Source: Phycisphaerae bacterium
GTDB taxonomy: Bacteria; Planctomycetota; Phycisphaerae; UBA1845; JAFGLZ01
DNA length: 64,000 nucleotides
Assembly: GCA_016927755.1 (NCBI GenBank)
Contig: JAFGLZ010000222.1
Coordinates: 1-64,000, forward strand
Direction of reading: 5' to 3'
Shown here one piece after another: positions 6,975 through 15,977 of this stretch; within the stretch, counting starts at the first letter, position 1, and the number at the start of each line of letters is the position of its first letter. The notes below the pieces were generated by a model. The model was not told the origin of the DNA. It was given only the letters and a program-made list of their open reading frames with translations, and searched no databases. The translations under genes and the position numbers were made by a program.

Positions 6975-9896
6975 GTGAATGACTTCACGGTTGACTACGG
7001 CAAGCCTATACCCGAACTGGGACGATATGGCACAAGGGAGCTTCGAGATCTGAGACGCTGGCTATTCGGGCGAGGGAGACCGCCGGGGGAGAAGTGGACC
7101 TGTCGATTGGCGCCTTCAATTGTGTGTCGCAGCGAGGCCGAGCTCTTTGGCCTGTCCATGCCGCGGTTCGCTCTGCGCATCTATCTAGATCGCCGCGAAA
7201 GGATGTTTGTGAACGGGCGTCGGTCAGCGAGTGTAGCAGATCAGGCGCGTCGATGGGGACGGCGGCATCAGGGCGAGACCATTGTGCAGCAACGTAGCTG
7301 CAAGGACGTATCGAGGAAACTGAAACTACTCAGGCCAGCATGGCTGCTGTGGAAGAACCGGTGCATTGCGGATTCACTGGTCCGGCTGCCAAGACGCGTA
7401 GGAAAGTGGAAGGGCTTCAGGACACTCCTTTCCGAACTCGGTCTCGCTTACGGAGAGGGTAGAAAGGTTTGGGGGCTGCCATACATCAGGCACACCCGGC
7501 TCACAGGTGGAGGATTGTGTGCCCAGGCCGCGTGCTTCATGGCCTCAACGCTTCTGCATAGGTACGCGAACCGGGTGTGGGGCTGCGCGGAGATTACGGC
7601 CATCGCCCATCAGGCCTCTTCGGCAATGGGCCCAGGGAACGCCGACCTCACGACGTCAGCGTGGGAGTTTCTCATCGGGGGTTTGACGCCGAGGTCTGTA
7701 GCGGCCTATTTCAGCGACAAGCGGGTTGGGCTCAACGCGGTGTGGCAGGAGGTATACGAGTGCTCAGCGGAAGGGCAAGAGTTGCGATCCTCGGAGGAGC
7801 TTCAGTGGTACGAGGAATCGCTCCGCGCCTACGTTCAATCGGGAATGCCTGTCATCTTGCCACTCGATCTGGGACGTATGGCGGGACGCCAGGCGCCGGG
7901 GCTCGGGATTGACAAGGACGCGATCTTTGCTACGAACAGTCTTGATGCAAGCAAGTACTACTCTGGTGATCACCGTGCGCAGCGACACGCGGTGGTTGTG
8001 GTCGGCTGGGGGCCACGTGAGGGAAGCTACTTGCTTATCAACGATCCCGCCACTTTGCCTTGCCTCAAGGCCACTCCGCGCCAGCTCTGGAATGCTGCGA
8101 TTTACGAAGAAGGAAACATGGAGCGAACACTATCTGGTTGGCACTTGCCGGTCACTCCCGCGGAGATCCGGGTCCCGCTTCACTTGTGGCGATCATGGGA
8201 GGACCTTGATCGCGAGCATGCGCGGCCCAATCCTGGGCTATTCAGAGTGGCCCAGACATTGGCGCGCGACGCCTATCTGTACGGCGGCGACGTCCAAATC
8301 CCATGGCCCTGCGATCCTGGGCAGTTCCGACTGGCGCAGGCTAGAGATCTCAGTAGGATACGAGGTGTTGTGTGGAATGAGAGAACACGGTTGCGGGACC
8401 TTCTCGACGTTTGCCAACGGCGTCTGGTTGCGGGGATATGCCGGGAGAACCAGTGGTGTTGGGTTCAAGTCGCCAAGAACGCAATTGTCGTCTGGGATGC
8501 AGAGTGTGATCCACCGACTCGAAGCGACATCCGTGATCCGCGGCGTTTGTTGATCGGGACGCTCGTGGGCGACCAAGATGGCTGGCGGTTTCGCGCGTTT
8601 CGCTCTCCGCAGGGAGACTCGATGCGCGGTGAGGGCCAGCGAGATCATCACATCCCATGTGTGCCTTTGCGGAATCTGCCGCCGAGCGCGTTGATCACTT
8701 CCTTTGCCACCGACGGCATCGAGGCTGCTATGCGGCATTGGCCGGTCGGGGTGGATCTTGGTGAATGCTACTGCTTCTTTCAGCGGGATGCCGAGCGGTT
8801 CTTGCCGCTCTGGCGGATTCAGGGCAGTTGGAGGAACCTATTCCTTGTCGGTGACTGGGTTGGGCAGTGTATCCGCTGGGTGATTCCTGCTGCGCTGCTA
8901 AACCTGTTTCGCTTGATCAATGCCGGCTCTTGGAGGACAGGCGGAGGGGGTCGCTGGCGGGACGTCTTGCGGGGGGAGAAGACCTACAGCCTGTGTCTAC
9001 CGTTGGTTTCGGCGCTGGAACGCATGGCAGCAGTGGGCAACTGCAGGACTGTCCAGGCGCGAGTGGCCCACCAGATTGGGCAGGCCTTTGCTGACAAGGA
9101 CGTTGCAGTCGCAGCCATCGCAACGTTCCTGCCTGAGATCATATCCCTGGGCAGGACAGGTCGGAAGGCAAGGAGGGCTCTAGAGTTTCTGATCGGGTTG
9201 GCGAAAGAGCTTCAGGACCTGGGGCATCCAACAAGAACAGTTGAGATTGTGGGAGGGAGTCTGATAGGAGGTGTGTGGCCAGGACGCTTGAGGCGCGACG
9301 GGGGAATGGCTAGGGGGATTCGGTCCCTGTTGAAGGCGAAGGGTCGCAGGGAGGTGTATGCCGCGACGGTGATGAGCAAAGAACATGCCTTGCGACGCCT
9401 GCTCGATAGCCTGTTGTGCGTTGTAGACCTTGCGAGAAGCCGGAATGTTCAGTTCGCCTTGGAGCTTGAGCCAGGGCCACTGTTCGCCGTAGGAGATCAG
9501 GAGGCCATCGACTTGATCTGTAAGCTTCTTGCGTCGAACCGGTACGCGGCGTTATCATCTTGCTTGGGTTTGAACCTTGATGTGGCTCATTGGCAACTAG
9601 CCAATATCGACGTCCCGCAGGTGGGTGTCGAAGCGAAGATGCGAGTGGTACACGCTCACATTTCTGATCACGGTCGAGGTCATTTTGGCGATGTGCCAAT
9701 CTGTCACATCAACAACGAAGAGCATTTTGCCCGATGGCTTGGTGTTGTGGCGGAGGCCATAGACGTGCCCCGCAACGACCAGCAGCCGAAGTGGTATGGT
9801 GCGCTGTCCGTGGAGCTTGAGGCTTGCAGGTTGAGCGAGCACCTTAGGGAGTCCGTTGCCGTTCTTCAACGGATCAGGAACAGGCACGATCCATGA
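6975..9896 (+). CDS. fusion of C39-like cysteine peptidase and xylose-isomerase-like TIM barrel
   Basis: 973 residues from a GTG preceded by AAGGAG nine bases upstream. Residues about 160-360 resemble the C39-like/papain-fold cysteine peptidases: C182 in GGGLCAQAACFMAS (compare CGPAALAM), H338 in RHAVVVVGWG and D357 in YLLINDPAT form a plausible Cys-His-Asp triad. Residues about 400-665 are unrecognised. Residues about 670-970 look like an AP-endonuclease-2/sugar-phosphate isomerase TIM barrel, with candidate metal ligands E830/E832 (FALELEPGP), D869 and H872 (LNLDVAHW), H895 (HAHISDHGRGHFG) and E947/E949 (LSVELEA). No signal peptide or membrane segment is evident. It is followed 12 bases later by a small acidic protein. 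G+C and codon use (AGA, AGG, TGT) differ from neighbours, suggesting transfer. The fusion and its function are unfamiliar to me; domain calls are by eye. Confidence 0.65.
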   Translation: MNDFTVDYGKPIPELGRYGTRELRDLRRWLFGRGRPPGEKWTCRLAPSIVCRSEAELFGLSMPRFALRIYLDRRERMFVNGRRSASVADQARRWGRRHQGETIVQQRSCKDVSRKLKLLRPAWLLWKNRCIADSLVRLPRRVGKWKGFRTLLSELGLAYGEGRKVWGLPYIRHTRLTGGGLCAQAACFMASTLLHRYANRVWGCAEITAIAHQASSAMGPGNADLTTSAWEFLIGGLTPRSVAAYFSDKRVGLNAVWQEVYECSAEGQELRSSEELQWYEESLRAYVQSGMPVILPLDLGRMAGRQAPGLGIDKDAIFATNSLDASKYYSGDHRAQRHAVVVVGWGPREGSYLLINDPATLPCLKATPRQLWNAAIYEEGNMERTLSGWHLPVTPAEIRVPLHLWRSWEDLDREHARPNPGLFRVAQTLARDAYLYGGDVQIPWPCDPGQFRLAQARDLSRIRGVVWNERTRLRDLLDVCQRRLVAGICRENQWCWVQVAKNAIVVWDAECDPPTRSDIRDPRRLLIGTLVGDQDGWRFRAFRSPQGDSMRGEGQRDHHIPCVPLRNLPPSALITSFATDGIEAAMRHWPVGVDLGECYCFFQRDAERFLPLWRIQGSWRNLFLVGDWVGQCIRWVIPAALLNLFRLINAGSWRTGGGGRWRDVLRGEKTYSLCLPLVSALERMAAVGNCRTVQARVAHQIGQAFADKDVAVAAIATFLPEIISLGRTGRKARRALEFLIGLAKELQDLGHPTRTVEIVGGSLIGGVWPGRLRRDGGMARGIRSLLKAKGRREVYAATVMSKEHALRRLLDSLLCVVDLARSRNVQFALELEPGPLFAVGDQEAIDLICKLLASNRYAALSSCLGLNLDVAHWQLANIDVPQVGVEAKMRVVHAHISDHGRGHFGDVPICHINNEEHFARWLGVVAEAIDVPRNDQQPKWYGALSVELEACRLSEHLRESVAVLQRIRNRHDP

Positions 9897-9908
9897 CGGG
9901 AGAAAGCG

Positions 9909-10109
9909 ATGGACGAGACTGAACGAGTTCTGCGGTTCCACGAGTGGGTGCGGGACAGCTACGATCTTGAGGCGTACAACGCTTTCTCGCGAATGGCAGT
10001 TGGCAGGATGCTAGCAGAGCTTGATGATGTGTTGGACGAAGCACTGCATGAGCATCATCGGAAGACCACGCCCAGGGACCTGGGCCATCTCAACTTCTGT
10101 AGCGACTGA
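9909..10109 (+). CDS. small acidic helical protein, paralogue 1
   Basis: 66 residues, ATG preceded by GGGAGA at good spacing, 12 bases after the peptidase/TIM-barrel gene, so almost certainly co-transcribed. It is predicted mostly helical and acidic (LAELDDVLDEALHEHH). It aligns without gaps over 58 residues to the next small gene: both have RFxxWVR near the N terminus, an LDExLxE helix followed by HR, and a C terminus of form F-x-(S/T)-(D/E). No known domain is recognised. Candidate roles are a substrate of the upstream peptidase, a modified-peptide precursor or a small regulatory subunit; nothing in the sequence decides between them. A single Cys lies two residues from the end of the chain (FCSD). 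Confidence 0.65.
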   Translation: MDETERVLRFHEWVRDSYDLEAYNAFSRMAVGRMLAELDDVLDEALHEHHRKTTPRDLGHLNFCSD

Positions 10110-10243
10110 CTTCGACATGCCTTCCCATAATCCGCGACATTCCGGACGCAGAAGCGGCTTCTCGTGCCTATCGTAGCGCAGGGACGGCCTCCTTCATCGC
10201 CACTAGCTAAACTCAAACGTCTGCCTTTCCGATATGTAATACC

Positions 10244-10450
10244 GTGATGCCTGTACCCAAGCCAGATCCGGAACGGTTCCTGTCATGGGTTCGCGCGACC
10301 CACGGCAATGCCATCCATGACCTTTGCAGGATAGCGATGGAAGGCCAGCCGGATGCGGACCCAGACCATCTTCTCGACGAGATCCTGGATGAAGCACATC
10401 GGACAAAGAGATGCCGTCGCGTCCACGGCATAGAGTTCAACACCGAGTAG
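10244..10450 (+). CDS. small acidic helical protein, paralogue 2
   Basis: 68 residues from a GTG at 10244, or 67 from the adjacent ATG at 10247; neither has a clear Shine-Dalgarno sequence. It shows the same architecture as the gene 134 bases upstream: RFLSWVR, then LLDEILDEAHR, then a C-terminal EFNTE, about 29% identical over 58 gapless positions. It differs in its proline-rich start (MMPVPKPDPE) and in having two internal cysteines. Duplication of such a small gene next to the peptidase/TIM-barrel enzyme suggests the two products are partners or substrates of that enzyme. No family was recognised. Confidence 0.6.
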   Translation: MMPVPKPDPERFLSWVRATHGNAIHDLCRIAMEGQPDADPDHLLDEILDEAHRTKRCRRVHGIEFNTE

Positions 10451-10735
10451 ACACAATCTCCCCCATAGCCAGAGTTGTCCTTCTGCAAGGGCATCGAGCA
10501 TGCCTGCGTGACACACGCACATGGCACGGCCCACCTAACGTCGGATTCGATGTTCGAGCATCTTCAGCTTCTTCCCACTTGCCCGCGATGCCCTTTGTCT
10601 TGGTGAAGATCGTGCCCTCGGGAACAGCGTGACGGTAGGTTCTAGGCGTCGGGCTCAAGGCACGGAGAAGCATGGATGCCTCAGGTGCGACACGGACCAT
10701 TGACGGGGCGTGACGGGGCGGGGTAGGCTCAGTCT

Positions 10736-11482
10736 ATGGTGTGGAAGCATGGTAAGCGGTGGGTCTATTCGGTTACGTACGATGAGGGGTGTGCGGCGCT
10801 GTTGGATTATGCGGTGCCGATTCATCGGCGGTTTGGGGTTCCCGGGCATGTGGCGCTGGTGGCGAGTCAGATTGGGGTGCCTCGCAATTGCCCGGGGAGC
10901 AGTTATGACGGGATGATGATTCTGTCGAAGGGGGAGATTCGGGGGCTGTGCGCGGAGGGGTGGGGGGTTAGCAATCATAGTATGACGCATGTCGCGCTGA
11001 CGATGGAGAACGCGGAGGAGGAGATCGTTCGGAGCCGGGCGGTGCTCGAGGATGCGCTCGAGATGCCGGTGAGGATGTTCTGTGTGCCGGGCAACAACGA
11101 TTCGTATCCGCCGGTGCGGGCGGTTGCGGAGCGGGCGGGGTATACGTCGATCATGACGATCTATGACGACGTCAATACGGCGGAGACGGATTTGCTGCGG
11201 CTGTGCCGGGTTCCGCTGCATGCGGAGTATCCGCCGCCGTTCTATTCGGCGTTTGATCCTTACAAGCGGCTGCATCAGGCGATGGATCGGGGGGGGTGGG
11301 TGATCGACTACTGCCACTGTCCGATGCCGGACAGGCCGATTCATCCGTGGAAGGACTGCACGACGCAGCAGCTCACGGAGCGGTTCGAGCGGGTGCTGCG
11401 CGTGGGGGGGGATGAGGTGTGGCTGGCGGAGCCGAACGAGGTCGTCGAGTACCTTCTGGCAGAAGGGGGACGAGACCGATGA
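10736..11482 (+). CDS. polysaccharide deacetylase (NodB-like)
   Basis: 248 residues. It is a carbohydrate esterase 4-like domain with the metal and catalytic motifs in order: TYDEG (D16, E17, corresponding to TFDDG) and SNHSMTH with H81 and H85 (SxHxxTH). The family removes N-acetyl groups from amino-sugar polymers or intermediates. There is no signal peptide, so it probably acts in the cytoplasm on a small glycan or nucleotide-linked substrate. The stop codon overlaps the ATG of the DegT aminotransferase by four bases (ATGA), indicating translational coupling and a joint role in making or altering a surface sugar. About 285 bases with no visible gene separate it from the small paralogues upstream. 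Confidence 0.82.
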   Translation: MVWKHGKRWVYSVTYDEGCAALLDYAVPIHRRFGVPGHVALVASQIGVPRNCPGSSYDGMMILSKGEIRGLCAEGWGVSNHSMTHVALTMENAEEEIVRSRAVLEDALEMPVRMFCVPGNNDSYPPVRAVAERAGYTSIMTIYDDVNTAETDLLRLCRVPLHAEYPPPFYSAFDPYKRLHQAMDRGGWVIDYCHCPMPDRPIHPWKDCTTQQLTERFERVLRVGGDEVWLAEPNEVVEYLLAEGGRDR

Positions 11483-12723
11483 CACCGAAGATCGAGCGGG
11501 CCAAGTACGGACCGGCCGCTCATGCGGGCGAGACGGGGCGGCTGCCGACGTCGTTTCCGCGGACGGTCGGGCCCAGCGCGATGAAGTATTTGCAGGAGTA
11601 CGTCGAGAGCGGGCTGACGTGCGACATGACGGGCAGGTTCGAGAAGGCGCTGGCGGAGGCGCTGGGCGTTCGTCACGTCATCGCCACGCCGGGGTGCACG
11701 CCGGCGCTGGCGGTGTTGGCGGCGGCGTTCGGGTTCGAGCCGGGGGACGAGATCATCGTCAGCCCGATCACGGACTACGGCACGCTTCAGGGGTTGGTTC
11801 GGGAGAACTACATCCCCGTCTTCGCCGACGTCGCGCCGGGCTCGGTCAACATGAGCGCCGAGACGATCGAGCCGTGCATCACCGATCGGACGCGGGCGAT
11901 TCTGTGCGTTCACAAGACGGGGATCGTCTGTGATATGGACCCGATCAATGCGCTGGCCGAGCGCCACGGGCTGATCGTCTATGAGGACGCGTGCCAGGCG
12001 GTCTTCGGGGAGTACAAGGGTCGTCTGGCGGGCACGCTCGCTCGGGCGGCGGGTTTTTCGTTCGACGCGGAGAAGACGATGGGCTCCGACGTCGGGGGGG
12101 CGATCGCCACGAACGACGACGACCTGGCCGAACGGATTCGCTTCATCGGTCAGAGCCGGGGCGCGGCGATGAGGCCGGGCTTCGGGCGGCTGCACACGGC
12201 GGCGGGCTACGCGTATCGGATGCCGAACTGCACGGCGGCGATCTGTCTGGCGCAGCTCGAGATCATTCGGGAACAGGTTGCGCATCGGGACCGGATGGTT
12301 CGGTTGCTGTCGGAGCTGATCGGGCGGGTTCCGGGGGTGACGCCCGTGCCGATCCCCGACTACGTGAACGTGTACTCGTGCTGGATGTTCGGGATGAACA
12401 TCGACCCGGCCGCTTTCAGGTGCACGACGGACGAGTTCGCTCAGCAGCTCGCCGACGCGGGGGTCCCGGGCGCGGGCACGGGCAGATACTACCTCATGCC
12501 GGCGGCGTGCACGTTTCTGGAGGCCAGCGCGAGGAACAAGGTGTACCCCTACTCGATGCCGCCGGCGTCGAGGGAGTATCACTACGCCGAGGCGTGTCCG
12601 GCGGCTCGGGAGTTCCTGGAGACGTGGATCCGGTGGTCGACGTTCTGCGAGAAGTATCGGGGGGAGGATTGCGAGCTGGCGGCGGAGATTGTCGGGGGGG
12701 TCGCGGAGAGGAACCGCGTTTGA
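11479..12723 (+). CDS. DegT/DnrJ/EryC1/StrS family PLP-dependent aminotransferase
   Basis: 414 residues from the ATG overlapping the deacetylase stop; a longer open frame exists upstream but only within the deacetylase. Family marks include TPGCTPALAVLAAAFG near the PLP phosphate, EDACQAVFGEYKG and the Schiff-base lysine K199 in FDAEKTMGSDVGG. These enzymes aminate keto-sugars bound to nucleotides during biosynthesis of surface glycans or antibiotics. The coupling with a deacetylase suggests modified amino-sugar synthesis; the exact sugar is unknown. The C-terminal segment ends AERNRV, with the TGA directly before a hairpin shared with the convergent gene. Confidence 0.9.
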   Translation: MTPKIERAKYGPAAHAGETGRLPTSFPRTVGPSAMKYLQEYVESGLTCDMTGRFEKALAEALGVRHVIATPGCTPALAVLAAAFGFEPGDEIIVSPITDYGTLQGLVRENYIPVFADVAPGSVNMSAETIEPCITDRTRAILCVHKTGIVCDMDPINALAERHGLIVYEDACQAVFGEYKGRLAGTLARAAGFSFDAEKTMGSDVGGAIATNDDDLAERIRFIGQSRGAAMRPGFGRLHTAAGYAYRMPNCTAAICLAQLEIIREQVAHRDRMVRLLSELIGRVPGVTPVPIPDYVNVYSCWMFGMNIDPAAFRCTTDEFAQQLADAGVPGAGTGRYYLMPAACTFLEASARNKVYPYSMPPASREYHYAEACPAAREFLETWIRWSTFCEKYRGEDCELAAEIVGGVAERNRV

Positions 12724-12749
12724 GTATGGACTGCGCCGCACTCCATACT
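12723..12749. terminator. hairpin between convergent genes
   Basis: Perfect 8-bp inverted repeat AGTATGGA / TCCATACT with an 11-base inner part that can extend the stem. It begins at the last base of the aminotransferase stop codon and lies 38 bases before the end of the opposing gene. It is a candidate bidirectional terminator, although T-runs are absent. Confidence 0.45.
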
Positions 12750-12787
12750 GGGCGATCCAACGCGTCGAGCCCCGTCGGGGCGGCGGC

Positions 12788-13540
12788 TCAAGTCTTCGTT
12801 TCTGACCCGATGCCCGAGACCTTCAGCCAGGAGGTGACGGCCGAGGCGATGAGATCCACTGCTCCGGCGGTTCCGCACTTGCCCACGTTGACGATCAGGT
12901 CGTACACGTGCGGATCCGCTAGGTCCTGGTGGAAGTATCGCTTGACGAATTCGCTTCGGTTGCTCTCCAGCTCGTTGATGAGTTTCTGGGCGGCCTCGCG
13001 GGTCGTGTTCTCGCGGCGCATGACCTGCTCGATTCGGTACGCCTCGGGGGCGAGGACGCGGACGGCGAAGCCCTTTTCTCGCGGTAGCAGGAACTGCGCT
13101 CCGCGACCCACGATGACGACCTTTCCGTGGTAGGCGGCCAGCAGCAGGATGTGGCCCAGGCGTTTCACGTAGGCCTGTTGGCTGATGACGCGCGGGTCGA
13201 TCAGCATATTGAAGACCTCGCCGAGCCAGTTGGCGGTGCTCTCGTCCACGAACTCGACGACCTTGCGCGGTAGATCGTAGTGCTCGGCCATGAACTCGAG
13301 GAGCTCTCGGTCGAGGATGTCCCAGCCCAGTTTCCGCGCTACGAGTCGGGCGATCTCATGCCCGCCGGCCCCCTCCTCGCGCGAGATCGCGATGTAGGGC
13401 CCCAGGTGACGCGCGACCTGCTCGGGGGTTGGGGGTTTGTCCGCCCGTTCCCGGATCTGCTTCATGCCCAACCATCGTCGGAGCCGATGGTGGGCGACCT
13501 CGGCCAACGGATGGGTTCCACCGGTGTCGATAGGGGCCAT
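12788..13540 (-). CDS. cytidylate kinase-like family protein
   Basis: 250 residues; the ATG at 13540 has a GGAGGT Shine-Dalgarno sequence at seven bases, supporting this start. Residues about 49-75 read YIAISREEGAGGHEIA, the phosphate-binding loop of the cytidylate-kinase-like family, followed by KLGWDILDRELLE. Later VVIVGRGAQFLL and the Arg-rich RVLAPEAYRIEQVMRREN match the lid and base-binding parts. Members phosphorylate nucleotides or act as P-loop kinases of unknown substrate; they are distinct from the core Cmk. The first 45 residues are an extra N-terminal extension. It is convergent with the aminotransferase gene. Confidence 0.85.
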   Translation of the reverse strand: MAPIDTGGTHPLAEVAHHRLRRWLGMKQIRERADKPPTPEQVARHLGPYIAISREEGAGGHEIARLVARKLGWDILDRELLEFMAEHYDLPRKVVEFVDESTANWLGEVFNMLIDPRVISQQAYVKRLGHILLLAAYHGKVVIVGRGAQFLLPREKGFAVRVLAPEAYRIEQVMRRENTTREAAQKLINELESNRSEFVKRYFHQDLADPHVYDLIVNVGKCGTAGAVDLIASAVTSWLKVSGIGSETKT

Positions 13541-13664
13541 GGTCCTACCTCCGTGAGGGACGGCTTGGGATAGCGATGTGCGGCTCCGAGTCGGGAACCG
13601 AGAGACGGTGCGCGAATCTGCGCCTCGGTGGCATCCGGGGGAGGCGGATCCCGCCTGTGTTCGT

Positions 13665-13687
13665 CATGGGCAGGATGCCCATGCTAC
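13665..13687. repeat. palindromic intergenic repeat, copy 1
   Basis: CATGGGCA-GGA-TGCCCATG followed by CTAC. The 8-bp arms pair perfectly. It belongs to the family found at 17863, 27351-27534, 61997 and 62060, here in the space between two divergently placed minus-strand genes. No transposase is nearby. Confidence 0.8.
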
Positions 13688-13798
13688 GTTTCCGGCGAGT
13701 GCCCGGCGCCCAATTCCGCACGGTCACCTGAGACCACTGGTATCACCACGCGCGAGGATCGTCAAGCATTGAATGGGATTCGCATGGCGCATGGCGGC

Positions 13799-15517
13799 TC
13801 AGCGAGCGAGCGGGAGCGCGACGTTCCATCCCGCCTTCTTCGGCTCAGTCTGGTCGGCCTTGGAGATTGCCTGATCCATGTTTCGACCGGGTCCGGGGGT
13901 TGCGGATCTCTTTTGGAGGACGACGGTGCAGCCGTGGACCTGGTGAACGAGGCGGTAGTCGTCTTGCCAAGCGGGGTTGCCGCCGAAACGGCGCATGTAC
14001 CTATCCACTTCCCAGTGCATGTCGACGAGGTAGTCAATACGGCGGTCTTGGACATACTCGGCCAGGGCTCGGTGGCGGATGGCGTCCACGGCCTCGTTAT
14101 TCACGACGCCGTCGAGGTTGACGACGGTTCGATTGGAGTAGCGGCCGAGGATGCCGGCGTTCCAGCTTCCGATGATAGCGTTCGGCTCGGTGTGGTCGCG
14201 AAGCCATTGGGCGGTCTGGTAGAGGCTTGCGTGCAGGCCGTGGGTTCGGGTCGCGCCCTGGTTCTTCTTCCAGGCGGACACTCCGGCCGAGAGCGCGACG
14301 AGGAGGATGATCGCGTAGCTGACCGCCGCAGCGCCCTGCATCCAGCGGGAATGACGACGTTCCAGGAACTCGTTGACGATCATCGCCGCGACGACGATGA
14401 GGAGGCCGCAGCATGCGATCAGGTAGCGGACTTCGGTACATGCGAAGACGAAGTAGAAGAGGAAGATGGAAAGGGCGCACGCGGCCAGCGCGCAGCGGAG
14501 CCTGTGTCCGGGGGCGGATCGGACGGCGCATAGCCCTACGGCAATGGCGAGCAGGAGTATTGAGCCAACCGCGGCCATGGCCAGACCGCCGGCGGGTCCC
14601 GCCGCCGGCCAGAGTCCGAGCAGGTTGGCGGTGTCCGACAACCACCAGGCGGTCTCCTTGGCCTTGAGCTCGAGGATATGCAGGTTGTGCAGCAGGGGTT
14701 GGCTCAGGTCGAACTGCTGGAAGCGTGAGAGCTTGAGGGCCTCGTCGTTGCGTGGCAGCAGCGTGCCGGAGTGGCGGTAGCTCCACATGAACCAGGGGGT
14801 CAGCATGAGCAGGACGACGGCGGCGACGAGGGCGGCCGCCGGCATTCGGTTTTGCAGGAGGCGCTGCCCGAAGGCCCTGTTTGCCAGGACGACCACGAGC
14901 ACGAACACGACCAGCAGGATCTGGTCGAACCGCGTCAGGACCGCCGCGCCCAGCACGAGACCGAGCAGGACGCATCGGGCGAGTCCCGCCGGAGGTCGAC
15001 TCCGGACGATGAGGTAGATGGCGGCCAGGAAGAGGAAGACCACGAGGGGCGTTTCGAGGCCGCACAGGTTGCAGGCGAGGATGCGGTAGTTGAGCAGATA
15101 GAAGACCGCAGCGAGATGGGCGGTCAGGCGTCTGCAGGTTGCGGCGAGGATGCGGTAGACGAGATAGGCTTGGGCGAGGTGCAGGAGTGCCGCCAGCGTG
15201 AGCAGGAGGTGGACGGCGGCGTCTCCATCGGCGACGAGTTGGGCGATGGCACAGACGGCCATCCACATCGGCGCGAATCCGTTCGTAGGGGCGGCGCCGT
15301 CGAAGGTCGGCTGGCCGGACTCCACGATGTTCTTAGCGATCTGGAGGTAGTAGAAGAAGTCCTCGTAGAGGACGTGGTTCATGAGCAGGCGGACTGGGAG
15401 CCATGGCACGAGCAGGATGGCCAGACCCGCGAGGCCGTAGAGGACGAGGAGTCCCTTGGAGATCGGTCGTGTACCATCACCCAACGGCATTGCCCGAGAG
15501 CCCCCGCACATCGGCAT
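13799..15517 (-). CDS. multi-pass membrane protein, glycosyltransferase 39/ArnT-like
   Basis: 572 residues from 15517, or 563 from an in-frame ATG at 15490; neither start is clearly better. About ten hydrophobic segments fill residues 20-400. The first loop holds EDFFYYLQIAKNIVESGQ and later TNGFAPMW, the pattern of lipid-linked-sugar glycosyltransferases of the GT-C fold in which an acidic pair follows the first helix. The C-terminal third is soluble (ASLYQTAQWLRDHTEPNA, GSWNAGILGRYSNR), probably on the outer face. It likely transfers a sugar from a polyprenyl carrier to an unknown acceptor. Family level only; no substrate can be named. Confidence 0.75.
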   Translation of the reverse strand: MPMCGGSRAMPLGDGTRPISKGLLVLYGLAGLAILLVPWLPVRLLMNHVLYEDFFYYLQIAKNIVESGQPTFDGAAPTNGFAPMWMAVCAIAQLVADGDAAVHLLLTLAALLHLAQAYLVYRILAATCRRLTAHLAAVFYLLNYRILACNLCGLETPLVVFLFLAAIYLIVRSRPPAGLARCVLLGLVLGAAVLTRFDQILLVVFVLVVVLANRAFGQRLLQNRMPAAALVAAVVLLMLTPWFMWSYRHSGTLLPRNDEALKLSRFQQFDLSQPLLHNLHILELKAKETAWWLSDTANLLGLWPAAGPAGGLAMAAVGSILLLAIAVGLCAVRSAPGHRLRCALAACALSIFLFYFVFACTEVRYLIACCGLLIVVAAMIVNEFLERRHSRWMQGAAAVSYAIILLVALSAGVSAWKKNQGATRTHGLHASLYQTAQWLRDHTEPNAIIGSWNAGILGRYSNRTVVNLDGVVNNEAVDAIRHRALAEYVQDRRIDYLVDMHWEVDRYMRRFGGNPAWQDDYRLVHQVHGCTVVLQKRSATPGPGRNMDQAISKADQTEPKKAGWNVALPLAR

Positions 15518-15977
15518 ACCGCGCTAGTGAAGCATCATTGAGACGTGACGATTCCTTCCCACCTGTACCTATTATGCTATATAAAATGCGGTTGACATGC
15601 AATGGTATTGTTTTGTAAGGCTTTGTCAAGCAAGCACTAACAACTCACGCCTAAGTAGAATGACCCACTGTTTCCGATAATGGTCAGATTGGCGCCGCGC
15701 AATCCGCACTCCCAGGCCCGATTTGCGGGAGGGGGCGTCAGGGGCAAGGGGGTGAGGGGATGGATCTGCATTCTCGGCGAGGGGGGGGGTACGCAGCGGA
15801 GGAATAGGGTCTGAAGGCCCCCGCGCCCGCGTTAGGCGTTCGAACTGCCGTTACCGTAGCAGAATGGTCGTTGGCTCTGACGGATGGCGAGTCGGACCGG
15901 ATAGTAAGGAACTGAGCGATCCCGATTCGTGCGTTCTTCTGACGTTCCGTCGTTGCGGGGTGGGGCAGATCTGATCT
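15518..15977. other. intergenic region with AT-rich promoter-like patch
   Basis: No gene is seen in 460 bases. The patch 15571-15602 is the most AT-rich of the neighbourhood. On the minus strand it offers TTGCAT, a 17-base spacer and TAGCAT, next to CATAAT, reading toward the membrane protein gene. The promoter reading is tentative. Bases 15620-15970 contain a run of ten G at 15781-15790 but nothing else recognisable. Confidence 0.35.

Noticed and set aside
10451..10735. Possible short minus-strand gene fragment (SGKKLKMLEHRIRR in one frame)
   Set aside because: Too short, no start or domain signature; treated as non-coding.
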